DNA of 64,000 bases from Cladobotryum mycophilum (lineage: Eukaryota > Ascomycota > Sordariomycetes > Hypocreales > Hypocreaceae): positions 1 through 64,000 of the forward strand of contig JAVFKD010000003.1 of assembly GCA_036429605.1 (NCBI GenBank), read 5' to 3'. Made by a program: the position numbers and the translations under genes. This document shows positions 19,132 through 32,000 of the stretch, piece by piece. The notes under the pieces were generated by a model. It searched no databases, was not told where the DNA came from, and was given only the letters and a program-made list of their open reading frames with translations. Position 1 is the stretch's first letter, and each line of letters begins with the position of its first letter.

Positions 19132-22100
19132 TGATTGAAGAGTAAGCGTCGCAGTTGAGGGATTTGCCGCAATACCATTCTGTTAAATCCATTCTTTTTA
19201 GTTTAGTTAACATAGTCATTCTTGTCTCTACCAATCTTTTAGGATCCATAGGCCTATAGATGCAGCTAACGGGACCATTCTGAATGATACCGTGCATGGT
19301 CATGGCCAAAATAATATCTGCTAAATCATGTGGCTGGCTAGGGTTCCCCAGAAAGAGAGCCTATTGAAGGTGCTTCTGTAAGACTCGTGCCATCGTTGAG
19401 TCGTTGTCTGCATACCAAAATCTTATGAAATGAGACGTGATCTCAGATAATAGATAGATAAATCATGAGATGGTGAATCAACATACTGAGGACGACTAAG
19501 AAATAGATGCCTTGATATAGATCTCTGGCGTCTTGCTATAAAACGGCACAAACAGCCAGTAGTTGCCGTATAAAAGGATCTCCTCCTTCAACATGTTGCC
19601 GTACCTGATGCTTGGTATGTACGAGATTTTTTGAGTAGATGAGTTTCATCAGAGATATAAAGCTAGAAAAACATTTCCTATAGCTAGAAGGATTTTGGCA
19701 GGTAGTCGCCTGGGTAAATGGTTGTATGAAGGTTCTACCAAAGAGGTTTGTCGATCAAATGATCCACCTCTAGTTCGTCTGCCGGGGCAAGAAAGTGGTA
19801 AAATTGGTCGTTACACTCATCAAGAAGTATAATAAGATCCCATTTCTACTTGAAACCAATGGTGTACATACACCTTCTTGACAAGTAGTTTGTGGATTTT
19901 TATGTATTCATCCAAGGCAACAAGATGAATCCATGAGTATGTTGAAGCGAGCGCTCTCAGTGTTGCCTCAAGGCGAAACAACTTACACTGTTGTTGCCCA
20001 GGCATGGCAAGGATATCACGTGCGAGTCCTTCATTCGTCGGAATTCAACGAAACTTTTGAGAGTGAAATACTGAAGAGAATTTCTGAGTATTCGCCATCC
20101 GCTATGGTGAAAGCGACGCAAATATAGCATTAGAACTCAGAGGGCTATCGTCAACCGTTTGTGTGTGGAGACATCTATGCATCGACTGGCGAGACCCGAG
20201 TAACAATGAAGGGAAACAAATCCTGATCAACAGGTCAGCTACCCTCCGATAAGCGGACCTCTGGAGGCAAGCAGAAGAAACCGTGTGAATGCCGCTTAGC
20301 ATGTAGACATTCGTAACTTCTTCCACAGAAGTGTTGGCCGCATATTCCTGGCAACTCTCTATCGCCAGCCTGCACTCGTGATTCTATAATGCTTCTCCAA
20401 AGACCAAAGGCATTGCTTGTTTTTCGCAGGTCACACACCTACACCCCGTTGCATCAAGGTGGCATCCCAGCCATGGCCGATATGTTGGCTCGTTACATTA
20501 AGTCGTTCCTTCGTGGTGAGAAGGCTTTCTCGGCGGACTTTGCAGCCAGAGCCAAGCACGATAAGGCAGCTGAGCGAAAAAATATCATCATGTTAGTCCC
20601 AATTTTCATTCTCTGGTTACCATGATGCCTTCTCTGATGCATTCCTGGAGTATCGCATGACGAATTAGGTGCGAGCCGAAGTTACCAGTCAGTTGTTTGC
20701 TGTTCCATGACCTTTAAAAAGTTTTTGGGGTGTTTAGCTGGTGACGATGCAGACATGTAGTGCAAACATGATCCGTGGAGTATTCAATCTACCTTCCTAT
20801 TTTGGGGGGCAAGTTCGCTGTGCTTCACATTCCTTGAGGATGGCCTCCTTGTCAAGTGATTTATCCGCATTAGGCTGTTTGGTACCGGCAATGAAATCCA
20901 ACGAAAATCCTGTATTGCTGAATACCACGTTGCGACGAGTTAGATTGCATAGCGATGCGTTTTGTGTTCTCTGTATTAATGTATTTGCGATGTCTATTTT
21001 CGAACTTCCTAATTTTGCCGAATGCTCTCCTGTCCAGATGTGGTGTACGATTCCCGGATGTAGGTAGTACTTTGCTGAGGCCGAAATGGTTACTTTACCA
21101 GGGTGTTGATGGCATTAATCCAGTCTTTTAATGTGGTGATGTGTATCAAATCACTTGGGATAAAGGATAGAGACGTAACTTGCAATATACCTGGGTAAGT
21201 GAATCACCCAATTCCCGTACCAACGGCTAGCTACTATGCAAATATGGTCCAATTCTATTGCATAATACATATTGAAAGCGCTTTGAAAAGTTCGTCATCT
21301 ATTGATAATCTGATACATTGAACGTGACGCTGCTAGAGGATGTTTCTGGATTTCGGATCATTTGGTGCATGCGCATGCAAAACTCTCCGAGCCACGACCA
21401 TGCATCATGCAAGACCGGATAATGTATTCCAAAATATAGCTCAGTAAGACATCAGATACGAATAGTTATCTGATGTAAAAGACAGGTCAGACATTATCTT
21501 TCATGAGCTGTGTGGTCCTAGTAGGACTCTGCCCTCAAAATGGGACCTACATGGACGCACTCGGTCGGGGTTCACCATGCTTGCGACAAAGTCTCATATT
21601 TTATGGTAGTAAGTGAAGAATATTAATAAGATCATTAATATGAAAATTCTCTCTATATCAATAATATAGATTCTGTAGTAATAGTTCATGCCGGCGACGC
21701 CGTAGGCACGATATTTTACCCTACCCTGTAAAGATGTAAAGAATTATTTTTTGTCAATGCATGTGTCGCTCCTCTCCCAGTATCATCTCTAAAACATCAA
21801 GATTTTTCTTAATTCAAGTGATCTGCAGAGGGGATCGACAGCTCTGTTCAATGACTTGGGTGCTTTGCTGATGATGATCATCACTGCGCCTCATATTCTT
21901 AAACTTAGCACACGGATCATGCCGGCGTGGACCACACTGATCTGTCATGAGGCTTGCAAATGGTGCACGCCACCGATCGACTTCAACGACTTAATTTCTA
22001 AAGTCTATATAGCTGTTTTTTTAGTATTGTATGATAGAGTGAGAGGTTGAATCTATAATGTGCAACCTCATCTATGCTCTCTTGACTTCAATAACGTCGC

Positions 22101-24409
22101 GGTAGGACATATCATTCTCTCCTTGTCTGGCACATTTATGTAAAAGCATCGCTGGAGGCGATAGAAAATGCAGATAATTGACACTTTCATCCTTCCATTC
22201 ACTGTAGATACTCGTCTATCTGGAATTTCATCATCTTGGTCATCACATTCAAGAGCCTCTGGAGTCTCAATGAGTAGCAAACTTGGTCAACCTCATCTCA
22301 GCAACGACCTTTTCGGTCATTTTGATTCCGCGACCACCGTCTCGGACCAAGATAAGCGAGAGTGTCATGATCATCACTGTCAAGGACGATAAGCGAGGTC
22401 ATCAGGCACCGTGTGGGACATGCATCTCGCTGACCCCCACCGTTGGAATCAGAATCTGGAACATTGGCGATATGTCGCAACCAATTAACGTCCCCGCAAA
22501 GAGAGCAAACACTAATACATGACTTCCTGTAACAAGAAAGGTCGTCTTATGCCAAGTCTGCTACGCATTGGAATCTTTTCAGGCCAATTCTAGAAGTCAG
22601 AAACAAGCAATTTAGACGTAATAGCAACATAGTTCGTGAAGAGGAACCTGCCAGATCGCGCAGGTGTTTTCATAGGGCGGAATATGCTTATACATGTCAG
22701 TCCAGGGTCTTTGTTCCTGGATTAATGGCGCAGATCATTACCCCGTATGCTGACATTTCGCCATAAACGGTTTTTTCAGTGCCTGATTTGGGTAGGTCAG
22801 TCTCCGCACTCCTCCCAACGCACGGTCATGGCTTACATGCGCAGTCATGATAACGACATTGCAGCGGCTAGGAAGGGCGTTTTGCACCATAAACCAGGCT
22901 GCGAGGAACGGGAGCTAATCCTGAGAAGCAAGTGGTATAGATGGAATAAGATGCACCTCTACAGCTCTGAATTAGTGCTAACAGTATTGGTCTTGGCGGC
23001 TTAGGTCTTCTGTTATAGTGAAACTTGCCTGCTCCCTGACCTTCCTACTTGGTACAAGGGCTGAGGATGCCTTTGCAATCTGGAAGCAACACTTTTTTCT
23101 TCTCCTTTGGCGTTTTCCTGTTTGTAACAGTCGGCCCGGGCTTGTTCCCCCGCGGGGCCTCGCCGAGGAAGACTTGTTTCAAATCTACTATTGAACCCCG
23201 GGTCTTAACAAGGGACGACGGTAGATGGTTTGCGATGAGAGCAGATGATGATCATTCAGCCTACTGATTCATCATAGTGTTGAAGACATCGCTGTCTACC
23301 AATTCACACGATTATGGCAGACGCAGCACCAAGATCTGGCCCAGAAAAGAATGTGAAATTATAAATCCGTCAAGTAAGGAATTTCTTATCCCCCGCATTG
23401 ATTCCACATCTAGCCGCTATCTAGAGAAGCATCGTCGCTTTGATGTTATTCCCAGGTTGGTTTCAAATTTTGGTGACTGTGACTGTTCGGTCCATTTTGC
23501 AATGCAACGTTTGGTCTGTTCAGGCTTTGGCGCCTGTAAGGGTCCTTGATGGGGAAATTCCAGTTAAGGTTATTTCTTCCATATTAACTAATGAATGCTG
23601 GATGGCCATGAGAAAATGCCGTCGCATGGTTTGCTCGAGGGATGACTTTATGACGGCCGGGAAAGGCAGTTGAACCAGCAAGGAGGATGTCATGCAAACA
23701 GACTATTCAAGCAACTTTCCTTCTTTGGCAGATTGAGGAAGCAAAGCGGATGAATTTGACATGCGATATCCGGAAAGACATCTACTGGGTGTTTGCATTG
23801 GCAGAAGAAACTCACGGAACGCATCCGAGGATTTGTCCCCCCACGTGGTTCGACACCTGGTCGGCTACCCCGTCTCACTCCATCGAAGATGGTCCAAGTC
23901 ATAGGTCCCGATTCGGCAGTCGCTTAATGGACTACGTTCTCGCTCTGCTCTAAGATGAAACGCACTCTTCATCGCGCGGGTGGCATTACCTGCCCAAACC
24001 GGCCCCGCGTTCGCAGCATAGGTCCGGACTGTGCAGCAGATGGATGCATGTTACCATGAAGAGTTGCATGAGACGGATGGCAAGCAAGGGTTCTCAACAT
24101 GTTCGAATACCACCATCGTTCAAGCGGGGATTATGAGGTTCGATATAGGTTGTCGGCTGTTGAACTGCATGAAACCAGAATTATAAAAGAAGACATATTC
24201 CCCCTTCAACATGGACTCTTTTCTTCTTCACCAACACAAGCTTCCATCAGCATCTCAACAACTCAAAGAACATTGACTGTTCTCTTACATTCCTTGCACT
24301 TTAGTGTACTCAACTTCATTCCTTCTTGGACTTCAATAACTTGACTCTCTTGACGAGAACATTTGGAATCACTTTCACCATTCCTTCAAACCAAAACCAA
24401 TCAATCAAA
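19132..24409. other. 5.3 kb gene-poor stretch
   Basis: No intact gene is recognised. Around 20435-20595 (plus) there is a coding-like run of about 50 codons containing P-L-H-Q-G-G-I-P-A-M-A-D-M-L-A and K-A-F-S-A-D-F-A-A-R that I cannot assign; it may be a relic or an exon of a decayed gene. The minus strand around 22190-22900 has hydrophobic, frame-broken pieces that might be a decayed membrane protein. AT-rich blocks lie near 21600-21800. The last 300 bases are the promoter and leader of the lysozyme-like gene. Confidence 0.45.
24182..24188 (+). promoter_or_regulatory. TATA-like box upstream of the lysozyme-like gene
   Basis: TATAAAA 222 bases before the ATG, followed by a CT-rich and CAACA-rich leader typical of strongly expressed fungal genes. 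Confidence 0.45.
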
Positions 24410-25135
24410 ATGTTCGGAAAGCTCGCTCTCGCTGCTCTTGGCTTCTCTGCCATTGCCTCTGCCGCTCCCGCAGTCGAACCTGCTGATCGCGCCGCCGCCG
24501 CCGCCGCTGCTGTCGCCGACAAGTACGTCTTCTACAAGGGAGATGGCTCCACCGGTGCCGGCTGGCCTGGTCAGGACAAGTGGGGATCTTACAGCCAGCT
24601 CTGGTCGGCCAACGTTCCCCTGATGAAGAAGTCTTGCGGCTGGAACGGCTGGGGAGCCGACAACTCGGATGCTGAGATCAACGCCATTGGCAATGCCATC
24701 CAGCAGATCTCCCAGCAGACCGGTGTCGACAACCGCTTCATCCTCGCTGTCATCATGCAGGAGAGCAAGGGCTGCGTCCGCGTCCCTACCACCAACAACG
24801 GTGTTGTCAACCCGGGTCTCATGCAATCCCACAACGGCTCTGGCTCTTGCGCTGGCAAGAACCCCTGCCCCAACTCGCAGATCACCCAGATGGTCAAGGA
24901 TGGCACTGCCGGTACTTCTGCCGGTGCTGGTCTCCAGCAGCTCATCAAGCAAGCTGCTTCGGCCACTGGAAACACCGGAAGCCGCTCTTTCTACGGCGCC
25001 GCTCGTCTCTACAACAGCGGCTCCGCCGACTACGGCAACCTCAACAACGGTCTTGGCTCCACCGCCTGCTACGCTTCCGATGTTGCCAACCGTCTCACGG
25101 GCTGGACCCTCGCTGCCAGCAACTGCCGTGCTTAA
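24410..25135 (+). CDS. Secreted lysozyme-like (SLT/GH23-type fold) protein
   Basis: Single exon, 241 residues. The ATG at 24410 follows CAATCAAA and starts a signal peptide (residues 1-19, G-F-S-A-I-A-S-A-A-P); the frame is open further upstream without a better start. A short Ala-rich propeptide follows. The core has M-Q-E-S-K-G with the candidate catalytic Glu118 and N-P-G-L-M-Q at 134-139, matching the E-S and G-L-M-Q signatures of the lytic-transglycosylase/lysozyme fold. Several Cys suggest disulfides. Such fungal proteins are expected to cleave peptidoglycan or chitin-like polymers outside the cell. Codon use is strongly C-biased at third positions, a sign of high expression. The exact substrate is inference. 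Confidence 0.8.
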   Translation: MFGKLALAALGFSAIASAAPAVEPADRAAAAAAAVADKYVFYKGDGSTGAGWPGQDKWGSYSQLWSANVPLMKKSCGWNGWGADNSDAEINAIGNAIQQISQQTGVDNRFILAVIMQESKGCVRVPTTNNGVVNPGLMQSHNGSGSCAGKNPCPNSQITQMVKDGTAGTSAGAGLQQLIKQAASATGNTGSRSFYGAARLYNSGSADYGNLNNGLGSTACYASDVANRLTGWTLAASNCRA

Positions 25136-26008
25136 GAAGTTTCTACACTTCTTTATCACTCATTTGCTCGCCCTTTTTCGACATTTGAACACAACTGTGG
25201 ATGCTGATGGGCATGTGTACATGTATGGTGGAATGATCTTGTAAATACGACTTTCGTTTCAAACTTATATATTTTTGGGGACAGACTTTTGGATAGAGGC
25301 CTTTGTACATACTACTAGGAGAAGCCTGGCCGTCTTTTGATAAGGCAGCTTCAATGCACATACTTCTTTTGCTATAACTTCTACTGCCTTTGATCTCGGT
25401 GAACTAAACTTTCTTGCTGATTCAAATGTCACCCTTGGATGAGCTTCAATTAGTGGAATGCACCTCGTAGCCCACGTATGGAATTTTGTATCAACTTAAC
25501 TGACTGGAATATGAGCATTTTGAAAGAATTTTCTTAGCTAATTGAAGAGAGTTGGTCGCCAGATACTTACTCTGTGAGAGCTTTTACTCATTTGCCATAA
25601 TCATCAGTCGGGGTAAATTCGTGCTGCATCATATCTACTCATAGATTGGTGGCATGAGTCACTGCCATGCTCAATCAAGTCCGGTGGCCATCTCCGGCAC
25701 CTTTTTTCTTTTTTCCGGCGCAGATATTTATACGTGAGACAGACTGTCTAGTGTTTAGATATTGCCAGTGGTCAGTCTTAATGGGCGCTTTCTCTTGCCT
25801 TTGACTCTACTAATTAATAGCGTGTTAACCTTGTTTCTAGCAGGGTCTGCGATGATCGGAAGACGAAGGGCGCTGAACATCCATGTCCGTGAGACAACGC
25901 GACCTGTAACTTGGCCACACCAAGTGCGACGAAGCTCCCTGGCTTCTCGTCCCCCATTCATCTTCAATAAATGTTTTGGGATACCAATTCCATAACAATT
26001 TGTCCCTG
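25136..26008. other. Intergenic, nothing recognised
   Basis: 3' flank of the lysozyme-like gene and promoter of the tannase-family gene. TATTTATA near 25724-25731 is a possible TATA element for the latter. Confidence 0.4.
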
Positions 26009-27841
26009 ATGCGAGCCCATCTCCGCCAGCGGCTGCACCTCATGGTGTTCAGCGCACTATTCTTGGCCGCTGTCGCTGCACAATGTTCCAGCGACTTCCA
26101 ACAACAATGTCTCTCTTTCGCACCGGAAAAGCTGATCAAGAACTCAACTCTGACGCGCCTCGAGTACATCACCAGCGGAACAACGCTTCAGCTTCCAGAT
26201 AATGTCGCCTCTTGCACGCGCCCGTCGCAGGTCGTCTCGACAAATTTATGTCGCATTGCTCTCCATATCCCAACATCCAATCGATCCAGCATCACCTTTG
26301 AGCTCTGGCTTCCTGAGGATTGGCGTAGCGCGCGCTTTGTGGCGACCGGAAATGGAGGCATAGATGGGTGTAAGCTTGTTTCCAATTGCCACTTGGCATT
26401 ACCGATGACTCTTGAAGCTCACGCATGTAGGCATTAAATATGAGGATTTGGCTTACACCACATCAAATGGATTCGCCGCAATGGGGACCAACAATGGCCA
26501 CAATGGCACCACAGGAGTGACCCTTCTCAATAACCCTGATATTGTGGAGGATTTTGCTCATAGGGCGTGAGAATATCCAGTTTCACGTCTGACTGCTGAT
26601 TTGAGCTAACATGCGTAGGCTTCATGTCGGTACTGTTGCGGGCAAGCTTCTAACAAAGCAGTTTTATGCCAAACCCATAGCACACTCATACTACATTGGG
26701 TGCTCTCTTGGTGGCCGTATGGGTATCAAGGCAGCACAAGTCCACCCGGAGGATTATGATGGCATCATCGCGGGGTGCCCCGCTGTTGACTTTAACAATT
26801 TGCAGGGAGAGAGAGCCATGTTCTACCCAATCACAGGCCCTACGACGTCCCCAAACTTCATCGCGCCAGAAATCTGGACAGGGTTGATTCACGACGAAGT
26901 CCTCAGGCAGTGTGATGGTCTTGATGGAGTCATGGATGGAATCATCGAAGTGCCTAGCCGATGTCACTTCCAACCCAAGACTTTGCTCTGTCCAGAGTGG
27001 GCATGGCCAGGGGAGAAGTCAAGCAAGTGCCTGAATGGGCAGCAAGTTGAGCAGCTTCAACAGATCTACGCCCCATACGCATATCCAAACGGCACCTTGA
27101 TCTTTCCTCGCATGAATCCAGGAAACGAAGTCTTTGCCATTCAAAAGCTTTTGGCAGGCGCTCCATTTAGTTACTCACAGGTATAGACTCTCGTTTTACA
27201 CCCATGGCTATCGCTGACAATCCAAAAGGACTGGTTTAGATACGTCGTTCTTAACGACCCAACATGGGATGCCATCACTTACAACGAAACACTGGTCAGC
27301 TTGGCAGAGCAAATGAACCCGTTTGATATCAAGACATACCCAAAGACACTCCCAGCATTCAAAGCGAAAGGCGGCAAGATTCTCAGTTACCATGGAGGTC
27401 AAGATAACCAAATCACCAGCTTTAACACAGAACGTTTCTGGGATCACATGGCAGAGGCGGATGCCAACCTACATGACTGGTACCGTTTCTTCCGCATTTC
27501 GGGCATGTTTCACTGCAACTCCGGCCCGGGCGCTTGGGTCCTAGGACAAGGTGGCGGCGCTCCAAGCGCAGGGATCCCGTTTACGCCCCAGCAGAATGTT
27601 CTCGCTGCCATAATCGCATGGGTTGAAGAGGGCAAGGCACCAGACACCCTCACTGGCACCAAATTCATCAACGATACCGTCTCGCTGGGTGTTGATTTTC
27701 AGCGGAATCATTGCCTGTGAGTGCTAATGCTAAGCTGCTCACGTATAAAACTGCGATACTAATACGGGTGATAGATATCCTAATACACAAACATACATTG
27801 GAGGCGATCACAAGCTCCCCTCCAGTTGGAAATGTCAATAA
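26009..27841 (+). CDS. Secreted tannase/feruloyl esterase family protein
   Basis: Five exons: 26009-26369, 26431-26566, 26619-27180, 27229-27716 and 27775-27841, introns 61, 52, 48 and 58 bases, giving 537 residues. A basic N-terminus and hydrophobic core (M-V-F-S-A-L-F-L-A-A-V-A-A) form a signal peptide; Met at 26042 is an alternative start. Family signatures: G-N-G-G-I-D-G-C, then G-C-S-L-G-G with nucleophile Ser195 next to Cys194, the catalytic Asp in G-G-Q-D-N-Q-I, and F-H-C with the catalytic His next to Cys. This paired CS..D..HC arrangement, with the two Cys bonded to each other, is established for the tannase/FaeB family. It should hydrolyse ester bonds of gallate or hydroxycinnamates in plant material outside the cell. 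The last exon (ending W-K-C-Q) supplies the family's usual C-terminus. Tannase versus feruloyl esterase cannot be decided. Confidence 0.92.
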
Positions 27842-28552
27842 GATGATGGCCAAAACACCCGATTGTTTCTCATGGCGTATCAATAGAACCTGCTTGATTT
27901 GGTAGTTAATCGCGACTCTCTTGTAGCTATTAGTTAGTTTGTAACGCCAGCCAACCTCAAAAGAGGGATATACATGAGGCACGACTAGGGATTAACCGTC
28001 TGGTTTGGTTCCGCCATAAACTCCCGTGAGGTTTACACTTGTCCTGTCTCCATATAAACATGAAACTATTCCTGAACCTTAAAAACTGAGTAAAGGCAGT
28101 ATTTTAGTCCTCAATCTTCCCAGCAAGCAGCCAAACACCTTTCCCAGTCACATCTTCTACTCATTGTGTTCAGATTGCCTATCACTGATATTTCTTCAGC
28201 TTGCCTGGCCTTTATGACTTGCCATTCAGCTCCATCAAAATGAGAACAAAAACCCCGAGGAAAAAGAGAAGATTGCCTACGGTCATCTCGCCAAATTTGC
28301 TGAATGACATTGAAGTGTACTCGCAAGTGAGTGCACTTTGCAAAAATTACCAACAAAGACATTCAGAAGTCAATTAACTAACAGTGTACCAAACAATGAA
28401 TCGTTGAGCTAATCAAGGTTCAGTGATAAATGTGAGTCTTATATTTGTCCCCTCGAACTGCCGCCTTTCCAGCGGAGAATAGGTATTCAGACTGGATGAA
28501 TTCGACCACATAGTCTATATGTAGCGGCTCTGCCAAGTGGATTCGCGAAAGA
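27842..28552. other. Intergenic, nothing recognised; left flank of the retrotransposon
   Basis: Non-coding up to the 5' LTR. The last five bases (28548-28552, AAAGA) are the left copy of the retrotransposon target duplication. Confidence 0.5.
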
Positions 28553-28693
28553 TGTTGAGACCTGTAAGGAACAACATTAGTCCGATCAGCGGGAGGTTAG
28601 GATGTGAACATATAGAGGTCCTGGTCTCCGAGACAAGAGATAGAACTTAGACTTGTAAATATACAGTTTTACACCATAACCTTGTTTCCAACA
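28553..28693 (+). repeat. 5' LTR (141 b)
   Basis: Starts TGTTGAGACC and ends TTCCAACA; same sequence as 33447-33587. Very short for a Copia LTR. Confidence 0.95.
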
Positions 28694-28705
28694 GGTTATG
28701 AGCCC
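28694..28705 (+). other. Primer-binding site, half-tRNA-Met type
   Basis: GGTTATGAGCCC directly after the 5' LTR. It is complementary to the anticodon arm of a Met tRNA (GGGCTCATAACC), not to a tRNA 3' end, and the match seems to continue with D-arm-like bases downstream. Priming by a 5' half of initiator tRNA-Met is known for Drosophila copia and yeast Ty5. Confidence 0.7.
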
Positions 28706-29021
28706 GGCTACGCTCAAACAACAAAATAGCTAAGTTTCCCCTTACCAAAACAAGGTACATCTCCCCGCTAAGAAAATGCTATGTTATTAAGGTACCTGTC
28801 TTGGACCAATATTTGGCCATTAATATTGGCTATCCCAAGAATGTTGGTCCAGGCAACAGCATTCCTGATCATAACTGGATCAATCTATTGGTATTCAATA
28901 ACAATAGGCATCTTTTTATTCAACACCACGCGCCTTGCAACTCCTCGTACAGAAGTAACCAGAAAACGATCCGGCTAAACCGAAGAAACTGCTTCTCACT
29001 GTTAAGCCCCTTTACCTCGCA

Positions 29022-32000
29022 ATGTCAATCCAACAAACCTCCGGCAGATTGCCAGCTGGCATAGATAGCCACAGCCTAATCCTCACATCATCCAATGGCT
29101 GGATCGACTGGAAAGAAAAGACAATCAACACGATCAATATCTGCAACTTTGGAGACCTCCTTCGAAGAAACAAAGACCGTCCTGTACAAAAAGCAAACGA
29201 AACCGTCGACGAGTTTGATAATCGCGAAGGCCTCTGGGAAGATAGACAAGTGCAAATTATAGCCTGGATCAGGTCCAGGGTGAGTGCGTCAGTCAAGCCT
29301 AAAATCCAAGGCCTGGAGACAATCCAGAAGATCCTTGACGAACTAGAAAAGCACTACAAGCCACGAGGGAGCGCTACACTATTACAGCTAGACCAGCGAT
29401 ACAACGATATCACTCTCGCCACCTGCAAGGACGTGGAGGAATTTGCCCATAACTTGCGGACAGCCCGAGAAGATATTGAAGCCCTGGACCCCTCCTGTAA
29501 GATTGGCGAGCCTCAGTTTATCCTGAAGTTCCTCAATGGCCTCGGACCTGCCTTCGCCTTCTTCCTCACTGCATTTGACCAATCCCATTCACTATTGCCA
29601 GAACGAGACAGCGCTGGAGAAGTAACCAAGGACGCCGTGACCTTCGAAGCCACAGTGAATGCAGCACTAGAAGCAGAACGCAGGAATGGACCTTCTAGAG
29701 AGGAGGAAAAGATTGCCTTAGTGGCAATCAGGGCCAAAATGACCTGCAGCCACTGCCACCGTCCTGGTCATCAGAAAGAAAAGTGCTGGAAACTGCACCC
29801 CGAACTGAAGGCCGAACACGACCAGCACACACGCAATCGCCGGCGCCAGAAGCAGAGTCTGACAGAGCGCCAGAACAGCAACGTAGACTCCGATGAAAGC
29901 TCTATAACCGCCGCTGTGGCTACCTTACAAAGGTTCTTCCCCACGACTAATAGCGGCCAAAGCCCTATAGAGAAGTTCTCTCTTATCGCCACTACCCATA
30001 GCCTGGCTCCAGTGGGAGCTGCCGCCACAACCGCCAACCTTTCTAATATTCACATCCTGGACAGCGGTGCCTCGTGCCATATGGTCTGTCAAAGACAGAA
30101 CTTCCACACTATGGAACCGTACCAGGGATCCGCTGTGAAAGGTTTTGGTGACAGTCGGATACAACCTGAGGGCTCTGGAACCTACGTATTACAGACAAAA
30201 ACCCCCTCTGGACTTAAGGAACTGTCGCTGTCCCAGGCACTATATGTGCCGAATGCAGGCTTCAACCTCATCTCTGTATCTGCCCTAGATGCTATGGGTT
30301 GTACAGTGATGGTTCAAGGCGGGCGAGCCATAGTCACAAAAGGCCATCACGTCTTACTGACAGCCGTTAAACACTCTGGAATCTATATCGTGGACGAAGA
30401 GAAACTGAGCCTTGCAGCGTTCAGGATAGCGGACCCGAAGCTAAAGCTCTGGCACGATCGGCTGGGCCACCTCAGTGAAAACGGCATCAAACAGCTGATG
30501 AAAATCGCCACGGGGATCAGACCAACGCTCCCAGGGGATGTCTGCGAGCCCTGTGCAGCAGGGAAGCAGAAGCAACAGCCCCACCTCGGCTCAGTCTCGA
30601 AGGGGACGTGCCCCCTAGAGAGCCTACATGCAGACATCTCAGGCCCGTTCCATGTCACGGCTGCTGACGGCAGCAGGTACTGGTCGGCCTTCCTGGACGA
30701 CTTCACGAAGATGAGCTGGGTGTTCCCCATAGGGCTTAAATCTGACTTCCTTCAGACCCTGCGACAGCTGCTAGACGAGCTGGAGACACCTACGCGGCGC
30801 TGCCGATTCCTCCGACTGGACCTAGGAGGAGAAAATGTCAGCTTCGAACTCCGGGCCTACTGCAACAACAAAGGCATCAAGATCATCCCCACCAGCACAG
30901 CGCAGCACGAACAGAACGGCGCTGTAGAAGCCCTCCACAGGGTCTTACTAGCCAAGCTGACACCAACGCTGATTAGAGGGAAAATAGACCTCCGCTGGTG
31001 GCCGCACGTGCTGACGGCAATTAACTACCTACGTACTGTCTCTCCCCAAGTTGGCCTAGAGACCACGCCGTACGAGGCCTGGTACGGGGACAGACCCGAC
31101 CTAAGCCACCTACGGGTCCTAGGGTCCAGAGGGAAAGCTCTATTGCCTCCAAGCAAGATAAGGAAGATGCTGCCAAAAGCCATTGACTGTCAGCTCCTCG
31201 GGTACCAAGGAAACCGAAACTACATCGTTTTACAAGGCAACACGGTTAAAGTGACGCCTAACGTTGTTTTCTTTGAAGCTGCCAAGCTGGAACAGCCACG
31301 ATCACTCCCGGAAGCCCGACAAACCACAAGTCACGGCTACATCGAGCCACCTTACTTCCAATCAGCCAGTCAATTACAACAGGCTAGACCAACTGAACCA
31401 CCAGACTCAATAACCGTAACAGCACAAGAGACGCCACTGCCATCCTCTAATGAGTCTGAATCAGAAGGAACTTATACGCCACAATCGATCCAATCCACCA
31501 TTCATATCGCTTCTATAGTCTCTGAATCAGAAAACCTAATAGACATGTTCCAGCCCGGCAGCCGTGTTACAAGGTCAATGGGGCAGCAACGGATTGCATT
31601 GGTTACGATTCATGCTGAACATGCTGAAGAACCTGACACCTACCGCCAGGCGGCCGACTCTACAGAATGGGAACAGTGGCTAAGAGCTATGACCGACGAA
31701 ATTGACTCACTGAAAGAAAACCAAACCTGGGAGCTCGTAGACCTCCCACAGAACCGGAAAGCCCTACGAGGAAAGTGGGTTTACAAGGTCAAACGGGACG
31801 CCAACGGCATGGTCAGCCGCCATAAAGCCCGCTACGTGGTCAAGGGATTCGACCAAAGGGAGGGCATTGACTACCACGAGACCTTTGCGTCAGTGGTTAA
31901 GTCTATGACTTACAAGGCAATATTCGCTCTAGCTGCGTCCGAAGACCTAGAAATAGAGCAGATGGATGTAAAGACGGCTTTCCTCTACGGCACAGTGGAT

